Origin: Pinus tabuliformis
Taxonomy: Eukaryota > Streptophyta > Pinopsida > Pinales > Pinaceae
DNA length: 64,000 bases
Assembly: GCA_031772625.1 (NCBI GenBank)
Contig: CM062819.1
Location: 1,228,563,070-1,228,627,069, forward strand
Direction: 5' to 3'
The position numbers were made by a program, and so were the translations under genes. The notes below the pieces were generated by a model that worked only from the letters and a program-made list of their open reading frames with translations, was not told the origin of the DNA and did no database searches. This document shows, piece by piece, positions 57,961-64,000 of this stretch; the first letter of the stretch is position 1, and every line of letters starts with the position of its first letter.

Positions 57961-59230
57961 TCAACGCTTGAGTAGTTCTTGATGATTCTATATAAAATTC
58001 TTGTCCTCCCATGTGGAATCTTCTGGGGGTAAGTTCTTCCACTTGATGAGATACTCTAAAATTCATCGATTTTGTAGCTGTCAGGTTCTTGTTTCTGTGA
58101 CTGCTCCAGGTTCCAATATGATTTCTCCTTCCTCTTCAATTTCTGGCAATATTGTTTGAATTGGGATCTTTTGCAGCTTTTGAATAAGTGGCCATAATTC
58201 TTTGCCCTTCTTCCATTCATCCCTTTGTGCTTGTTTCATCTGGTATCTATCCATTCGTCAATCAGTCCATGCAGTGCTAGTACCTGTGTTAGTTTGTTTT
58301 GTTCTTTCAGCTTGGACCTACCCGATGTTGTTGTTGTTCCAGTTTCATATTCCAGTCCTTTCACGCCTAGTTTGATATCCATAGGAAAAGGTGGTGCTTG
58401 TGGCATCGAGCAAAAGCAAGAGCCAGCATCACCTGTAGAGGCAGGACATTTATCCAATCTGGTTGGATAATAGAAATAGCACAAAACAATGCTTCCACAT
58501 CCTCATCCTTGAAGAGTCTTCCCATTCAGTAAGGTTGCCATTTTTTAAGTGCATGTAGTATTGCCAACATTTCCTTCTCATAAATAGCTTGCTTGAGATG
58601 TAGTAGTAAAAATACCCAATCACCTACATCAAAACATTTTTCCCTACGATGTACCAGTTGTTTCGTTTGATTTTGCACTGAAGTGGCGTTATCCTTTAAA
58701 AGTTGGAGAACTTGTTGTTGATGCTTGATGTGATATTTCTCTGCTTGAACCTTTTTCTTCTTGATATTTCCTTCTATCTCTAGAGTTTGGGGAGTGGTAA
58801 TTTCTTCCAATCCTTTACAAGATATGGTCGGATTCATTTCTTGATGCTCGATGTGATCTTTCACTTCTTGAACATTTTTCTTCTTGATATGTCCTTCTAT
58901 CTTGATAGTTTGAGGAGTGGTAATTTCGACCAATGAATTACAAGATATGGTTGGATTCATTTCTTCTTTCTCGATGTGATCTTTCACTTCTTGCACCTTT
59001 TTCTTCTTGATATGTCCTTCTATCTTGAGAGTTTGAGGAGTGGTAATTCTTGCCAATGCTTTACAAGATATGGTCTGATTCATTTCTTCTTTCTCTGGGG
59101 TGGGATCCTGGCGTATATCCTATTTTTTTGATGTTTCTTGATCCTTTTCTTCCTCCTATTCATATTCTATGTAAAATAATTTCTTCTCAGCACACTTATG
59201 ACCTTTAGTGCATTTGCTACCACAATTGTA
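57961..59230 (-). pseudogene. Body B, 3' portion of fusion ORF
   Basis: It holds the threefold 41-residue repeat (59083 leftward, with GNIKKKKVQAEKYHIKHQQQ at the end), the integrase linker, the RNase H scrap and, after the same TGA as in body A (near 58526), the DEDVEALF segment. That segment is interrupted by about 220 bp of foreign sequence (58226-58446). The chromodomain follows, ending at 57961. Upstream, the acidic run has two stops (near 59155 and 59130) and the knuckle is cut by element C. The GDWVF Trp is intact here, unlike body A. Confidence 0.82.
58226..58446 (-). other. About 220-bp foreign insert in body B with open frame
   Basis: Bodies A and C read straight from CATYCCTTGCTT into TTATCMAATCTGG. 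Body B carries about 220 extra bases with higher GC content. On the - strand the insert stays open (CPASTGDAGSCFCSMPQAPP, GLEYETGTTTTSGRSKLKEQ) inside an 82-codon frame at 58236-58484. I do not recognise the peptide. Ends show only short ATCTGGT direct repeats and no terminal inverted repeats. It could be a captured exon or filler DNA from break repair. Confidence 0.6.
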
Positions 59231-59563
59231 TGTTATGAAACCAGCTCAAGAAAAGATAGAAAAGATAGATCAAAGCCTTAGAATTCAGCCTCTTCGAGGG
59301 GGAAACCTCCTTTACATTACATAAATGAACAATTCTTGGATGATACAAATGAAAAGACCTCCTTTCTATGTATAGGATTCTAAGGGGTCATAACATAATC
59401 AGAGCCGACATAACAATAATAATTTAAGGGCACAATAATAACAATAGTGGGCTTCTATGGGGAACAATAGTAGCAATATGGGCACTACATGGGTACAACG
59501 ATATAATAAGTGGGTTGTACTAATAACAATAAGGCGTTACACTAGTAATATAGGGCCCTAACA
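59231..59563 (-). repeat. Element C left LTR (3' LTR)
   Basis: It starts TGTTATGAAACCAGCTCAAG and ends TAGGGCCCTAACA. The - strand polypurine tract GGAGAGGGGCA follows at 59564-59574. Confidence 0.94.
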
Positions 59564-59591
59564 TGCCCCTCTCCTTCAAAAGGCATTGTCC

Positions 59592-60525
59592 TCAATGCTT
59601 GAGTAGTTCTTGATGTTTCTGTATAAAATTCTTGTCCTCCCATGTGGAATCTTCAGTGGGTAAGTTCTTCCACTTGATGAGATACTCTGAAATTGGTTGA
59701 TTTCGTAGATGTTAGGTTCTTGTTTCTGTGACTGCTCCAGGTTCCAATATGATTTTTCCTTCCTCTTCAATTTCTAGCAATATTGTTTGAATTGGGATCT
59801 TTTCCAACTTTTGAATAAGTGGCCATACTTCTTCGTCCTTCTTCCATTCATTCCTTGCTTCATTTATCCAATCTGGTTGGATAATAGAAATAGCACAAAA
59901 CAATGCTTCCACATCCTCATCCTTGAAGAGTCTTCCCATTCGGTAAGATCGCCATTTTTTAAGTGCATGTAGTGTTGCCAACATTTCCTTCTCATAAATA
60001 GCTTGCTTGAGATGTAGTAGTAAAAATACCCAATCACCTACATCAAAACATTTTTCACTACGATGTTGATCTACCTGTTGTTTCATTTGATTTTGCACCG
60101 AAATGGTGTTATCCTTTAAAAGTTGGAGAACTTGTTGTTGATGCTTGATGTGATCTTTCACTTCTTGAACCTTTTTCTCCTTGATATGTCCTTCTATCTT
60201 TAGAGTTTGAGGAGTGGTAATTTCTTCCAATCCTTTACAAGATATGGTCGGATTCATTTCGTGATGCTCGATGTGATCTTTCACTTCTTGAACATTTTTC
60301 TTCTTGATATGTCCTTTTATCTTGATAGTTTGAGGGGTGGTAATTCCGACCAATGAATTACAAGATATGGTTGGATTCATTTCTTCCTTCTCGATGTGAT
60401 CTTTCACTTCTTGCACCTTTTTATTCTTGATATGTCCTTCTATCTTGAGAGTTTGAGGAGTGGTAATTCTTGCCAATGCTTTACAAGATATGGCCTGGTT
60501 CATTTCTTCTTTCTCTGGGGTTGGG
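59592..60525 (-). pseudogene. Element C fusion ORF, repeat-to-chromodomain part
   Basis: From 60503 a single frame encodes the threefold 41-residue unit (123-bp period, 60500, 60377 and 60254), HQQQVLQLLKDN, FDVGDWVFLLLHLKQ, YEKEMLATLHALKKWRSYRM, DEDVEALFCAISIIQPDWIN, TILLEIEEEGKIILEP and, after one TAA at 59712, the chromodomain SEYLIKWKNLPTEDSTWEDK. The position that is TGA in bodies A and B is a sense codon here (YRMGR). Catalytic residues of protease, RT and integrase are absent. It is the least damaged copy of this ORF: a one-base deletion near 60530 and the TAA are the only breaks downstream of gag. Confidence 0.87.
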
Positions 60526-61069
60526 TCCTGTGTATATCCTCTTCTTTTGCTGTTTCTTGATTCTTTTCTTCCTCCTCTTCATACTCTATGTAAAATAATT
60601 TCTTCTCAGTACACTTATGACCTTTAATGCATTTGCTATCACAATTGTAACCAAGCCCTTTTTCTCTTTTTTCTTCCAATTGTTGTGGTGTAACCCTTGT
60701 AGGTTGTGGAAGGCTAGGAGAAACAACACTTCCATCTTTATAGTTGTGAGGGGTAGACTTCCTTGTTGCCATAATTTTACTTTCCATTATGTAACAAATC
60801 CCTTTTACTATTTCCAATTGTTGTGGTGTTGCTCTAAAGAAGGCGTTTCTCTTTGTATCCTCATAATGCGCTATCATTTCCTCCGTGAAAATTGACCACG
60901 TAACAAGTTGTTTATGAGAACAAAGCCCTTTATACCATAAAAATTGATCTGGTTCTAAATATGAAGATGCAATACATACCTTTTGTAACATTGGTACACC
61001 ATGTAGATCAAAATATTGCTCCATCTGAAGTATCCAATTTACCGGATAATTGCCATCAAACTTCCTCAT
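60526..61069 (-). pseudogene. gag: Element C gag part
   Basis: The frame starts MRKFDGNYPVNWILQMEQYF and includes WSIFTEEMIAHYED, the duplicated ATPQQLE...KGIC segment in the capsid region, KIMATRK, VTPQQLEEKREKGLGYNC (the usual Cys before YNC is Gly), GHKCTEKK and an acidic run. A one-base deletion near 60530 throws it into IHRTQPQRKKK before a stop. It lacks part of the normal retrotransposon gag core, so capsid function is doubtful. Confidence 0.86.
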
Positions 61070-61641
61070 CTTTCTTTTTCTTGATATTAGGAGCTCGATC
61101 TTGAAACGACCGTAACTCTATACTTTTGGACTTTTAAGTTTTGAAATTGTGACCTGCAGTAGCCCTCTGTGTCCTCTTTCCAATGCCACCAGTATGATCC
61201 AAATTGGATTCTACAAGGAAGAGTTATGTGAAATCTCCCACAGTTACCTGATTATAGACAAGTTCAGTAGAGCAAACTTGTATGACGTGCCATGAGTCAC
61301 TGTTTTAACCTTTGGATCTGAAAAAGATATAAAAGAAACTACAGTCCGTCCTCTTTCTGTACCTTCTTACAAAATTTCAATCCGATGCTCAGAGAGAAAG
61401 TTATGAAGATTTTCCCCAGGTCACCTGTTTGGAATGTAATTCAGGAGTCTACAAAAATACCAACTTCCTCAGATCATATCTCTGCAAATATAGTGCGAAA
61501 AGATCTGAAATTCAGACCTGAGGTTCAGCGTGATTTCCTCTCAAATGGGTTTTTTTTGCAACTTTTGAAACGTCGCAAAAAAAAATTATAGTGAAAATGC
61601 CATGATGACCTGTTTGGTGCAGCGAAACCCTAGAATCCAAA
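61070..61641 (-). other. Element C 5' untranslated leader
   Basis: About 570 bp between the primer site and gag with no supported ORF. The 207-bp frame at 61385-61591 on the + strand is not conserved in body B. Confidence 0.7.
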
Positions 61642-61653
61642 GCTCTGATACCA
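61642..61653 (-). promoter_or_regulatory. Element C primer-binding site (tRNA-iMet)
   Basis: The - strand reads TGGTATCAGAGC two bases inside the 5' LTR. Confidence 0.94.
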
Positions 61654-61655
61654 AA

Positions 61656-61988
61656 TGTTATGAAACCAACTCAAGAAAAGATAGAAAAGATAGATCAACG
61701 CCTTAGAATTCATCCTCTTCGAGGGGGCAAGCTCCTTTACATTACATAAATGAACAATTCTTGGATGATACAAATGAAAAGACCTCCTTTCTATATATAG
61801 GAGTCTAAGGGGTCATAACATAATCAGAGCTGACATAACAATAATAATGTAAGGGCACAATAATAACAATAGTGGGCTTCTATGGGGAAAAATAGTAACA
61901 ATATGGGCACTACATGGGTACAACGATATAATAAGTGGGTTGTACTAATAACAATAAGGGGTTACACTAGTAATATAGGGGCCTAACA
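61656..61988 (-). repeat. Element C right LTR (5' LTR)
   Basis: It starts TGTTATGAAACCAACTCAAG and ends TAGGGGCCTAACA. Confidence 0.94.
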
Positions 61989-61993
61989 TTGTA

Positions 61994-62413
61994 ACAAAGC
62001 CCTTTTTCTCTTTTTTCTTCCAATTGTTGTGGTGTAACCCTTGTAGGTTGTGGAAGGCTGGGAGAAACAACACTTCCATATTTATAGTTGTGAGGGGTAT
62101 GCTTCCTGGTTTCCATAATTTTGCTTTCCACTATGTCACAAAGCCCTTTTACTCTTTCCAATTGTTGTGGTGTTGCTCTAAAGAAGGTGTTGCTCTTTGT
62201 ATCCTCATAATGTGCTATGATTTCTTTCGTGAAAACTGACCACGTAACAAGTTGTTTATGAGAACAAAGCCCTTCATACCATAAAAAATGATCTGGTTCT
62301 AAATATGAAGATGCAATACATACCTTTTGTAACAGTGGTACACCATGTAGATCAAAATATTTCTCCATCTGAAGTATCCAATTTACTAGATCCTTGCCAT
62401 CAAACTTCCTCAT
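61994..62413 (-). pseudogene. gag: Body B, gag N-terminal portion
   Basis: It begins MRKFDGKDLVNWILQMEKYF and runs through WSVFTKEIIAHYED, the ATPQQLERVKGLCDI segment, KIMETRK and VTPQQLEEKREKGLCYN, then meets element C within the knuckle. Joining across C with one TTGTA restores continuity with 59230 leftward, so this is the missing 5' half of body B. Confidence 0.88.
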
Positions 62414-62998
62414 CTGGCTTTTTCTTGATTTTAGGAGCTCGATCTTGAAACGACTGTAACTCTGTACTTTCAGATCTTTAAGTTCTAAAATTGTGATTTA
62501 TAGTAGCCCTCTGCGTCCTCTTTCCAATTCCACCAGTATGATCCAAATTGGATTCTCCAAGAAAGAGTTATGCACAATCTCCCAAGATGACCTGATTATA
62601 GACTAGTTCAGTAGAGCTAACTTGTACGGCATCCAACGAGTCACTGTTTCGACCTTTGGATCAAAAAAAGATATATAAGAAACTACAGTTTGTCCTCTTT
62701 CTGTACCTTCTTACAAAATTTCAATCCTATGCTCAGAGAGAAAGTTATGACGATTTTACCTAGGTCACCTGTTTGGAATGTAATTCAGGAGTCTACAAAA
62801 GACCAACTTCCTTAGATCATATCTCCGCAAATATAGCGCTAACAACTTTGAAATTTGGACCCAAGGTTCAGCACGATTTATTCTAAAATGGGTTTTTTTT
62901 GCAACATCTGAAATGTCGCAGAAAAAATTTATAGCGAAAATTCCACGATGACCTATTTGGAGCAGCAAAACCCTAGAATCCAAAGCTCTAATACCAAA
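62414..62998 (-). other. Body B leader and primer-binding site
   Basis: Non-coding leader similar to that of element C. The primer site at 62985-62996 reads TGGTATTAGAGC on the - strand (one C-to-T change), two bases inside LTR5. Confidence 0.85.
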
Positions 62999-63321
62999 TG
63001 TTATGAAACCAACTCACAAAAAGATAGATCAACGCCTTAGAATTCAGCCTCTTCGAGGGGGAACCTCCTTTAAATTACATAAATGAACAATTCTTGGATG
63101 ATACAAATGAAAAGACCTCCTTTCTATATATAGGAGTCTAAGGGGTCATAACATAATCAGAGCCGACATAACAATAATAATGTAAGGGCACAATAATAAC
63201 AATAGTGGGCTTCTATGGGGAACAATAGTAACAATATGGGCACTACATGGGTACATCAATATAATAAGTGGGTTGTACTAATAACAATAAGGGGTTACAC
63301 TAGTAGTATAGGGGCCTAACA
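62999..63321 (-). repeat. Composite element outer right LTR (LTR5, 5' LTR)
   Basis: It starts TGTTATGAAACC and ends GGGGCCTAACA. It differs from LTR1 at about ten positions. Confidence 0.93.
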
Positions 63322-63326
63322 GTCCG

Positions 63327-64000
63327 TTTGGGTCTCCTGCAAACAAACACAGGGGTGTTCAGTCTGCATTTCAATGTCCTCTATAAGACATGGCTCTGTC
63401 TGAGTTTCCTTTGAACAGACCAAAAGAATCTCAGTTTTGGTTTCAACATCCTTTCCAGAACAATGTTATGTCTGTGTTCCTGTGGTCTCTCTTTCCACTT
63501 TAAATTTTCTGGCTCTTATGGCCTCTTTTAACCATTGTCTTAGCTGCCCAATTATTCGCTTATGTTTTCTATATTTTTTAAGAATTTTTCTAAGCCTGTC
63601 CTTGTAGGACTTCTTTATTCTAGGACTTTCAATCAGAGGTGGTGCAGCTGCATTTTCCTCAGGTTCATGCTCGAGTGGTATTGTATCAACATCAGGGAGG
63701 GTTTCAACTAGAATTGTATCTCCTGATGGAGCTTCCCCTTGTAGTTCTTCTTCATCATGAATTTTTCACTTAGGAGACCCCAATAAAATGGTGTCTCCTG
63801 AGAAATTATTGTTCTCCAGCTTTTATTTTGGGTAGGACTCGTCCTAAGGGAGCTTAGAAAAGATAGTATTATCTGGTTGATTTTCATCTTCCAGGGTTTC
63901 ATCTGTAGGATTTTCTTCAGTTTGGGGGTCCACTTGACCGCTATTTGTTGTCTGGTTTTCTTCTCTAATGGCTTCCTCTTTATGCATCTTGACTTTGAGG
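63327..64000 (-). pseudogene. ORF X, upstream piece with 12-residue QT-motif array (runs off the window)
   Basis: One - strand frame from the right edge to the composite element with four nonsense codons and no frameshift. It is acidic at first (EENPTDETLEDENQPDNTIF), with GDTIL repeated twice; then a basic helical stretch (YKDRLRKILKKYRKHKRIIG; LRQWLKEAIRARKFKVERE). An array at exact 12-residue spacing follows: TQT, TKTE, TQTE, MQTE, TQTD and, across the insertion, HTDA. SKETQTEP matches the K-x-T-Q-T form bound by LC8-type dynein light chains. The N-terminus lies outside the window. Function is unknown; a scaffold role is only inference. Confidence 0.7.

Larger units (their letters stand above)
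59231..61988 (-). mobile_element. Element C: complete non-autonomous chromovirus derivative, nested in body B
   Basis: It is 2758 bp with 333-bp LTRs (59231-59563 and 61656-61988) and a perfect target duplication, TTGTA (59226-59230 and 61989-61993). It has a Met-tRNA primer site and a polypurine tract. It is inserted in the zinc-knuckle codons of body B gag, which resumes beyond 61994. LTRs carry a 9-bp AAAAGATAG duplication that is absent from LTR1 and LTR5, marking a subfamily. They differ from each other at about 13 of 333 positions. Confidence 0.94.
55564..63321 (-). mobile_element. Composite non-autonomous chromovirus (Ty3/gypsy) derivative: tandem dimer with a nested third copy
   Basis: The outer LTRs at 55564-55887 and 62999-63321 are about 97% identical and are flanked by a perfect target duplication, GTCCG (55559-55563 and 63322-63326). 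Between them lie, right to left, body B, a partial middle LTR (57721-57932) and body A, all on the - strand. Body B is interrupted by a complete third element, C (59231-61988). The internal sequence derives from a chromodomain-bearing gypsy element but lacks protease, RT and integrase cores. It would need a helper chromovirus. The LTRs are short (323-333 bp), begin TGTTATGAAACC and end GGGGCCTAACA. Confidence 0.9.

Noticed and set aside
1..64000. Search for tRNA, rRNA, CRISPR arrays, bacterial operons and organellar inserts
   Set aside because: None seen. The TGGTATCAGAGC motifs are retroelement primer sites, not tRNA genes, and the SUFB copy is decayed and nuclear in context.

Overview
This is nuclear DNA from a plant, most likely a large, repeat-rich seed-plant genome such as a gymnosperm. 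That guess rests on the content: an AT-rich background, long nested LTR retrotransposons of both plant superfamilies, 3.2-kb LTRs, Sirevirus-type copia elements, and a decayed copy of the plastid-targeted Fe-S assembly gene SUFB. I see no intact single-copy host gene, no rRNA or tRNA gene and no CRISPR array. The species cannot be named from the sequence.

Layout. 1-410: a 160-bp tandem repeat running off the left edge. 1555-2695: a SUFB pseudogene on the + strand. 2700-6293: AT-rich DNA with small local duplications. 6299-14748: a full-length Sirevirus-like copia element (Copia-1, - strand, TSD ATATT). 15748-16501: a CACTA-like foldback element. 17205-19947: a roughly 1.45-kb tandem duplication whose second copy is split by a nest: Ty3/gypsy element G1 (19948-40375), containing large-LTR gypsy element G2 (22806-36705), containing Tork/Tnt1-like copia element C3 (28079-32979). 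The broken tandem copy resumes at 40376. 40511-44490: an LTR and decayed gag of a + strand copia element (Copia-4). 44830-47944: a decayed ~1000-codon ORF of unknown family (ORF Y, - strand).

49260-64000: a second decayed, unrecognised - strand ORF (ORF X) lies in three pieces (63327-64000, 54995-55563, 49260-49937). Two insertions split it. One is Copia-2 (49938-54994), a young, pol-less Sirevirus derivative that still carries an open 356-codon reading frame with a coiled coil and three zinc knuckles. The other is a composite chromovirus derivative (55564-63321, TSD GTCCG). The composite is two tandem bodies sharing one target duplication, and one body is itself split by a complete third copy (59231-61988, TSD TTGTA).

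The most unusual items are: (i) the chromovirus-derived family, whose bodies lack protease, RT and integrase catalytic cores but fuse Gag and zinc knuckle, a threefold 41-residue repeat, scrambled pol scraps and a chromodomain in one frame; (ii) ORF X, which carries a QT-type motif array at an exact 12-residue period next to predicted coiled coil; and (iii) the gag-fragment-only Copia-2. All appear parasitic or decayed. Nothing here forms a host operon or pathway.
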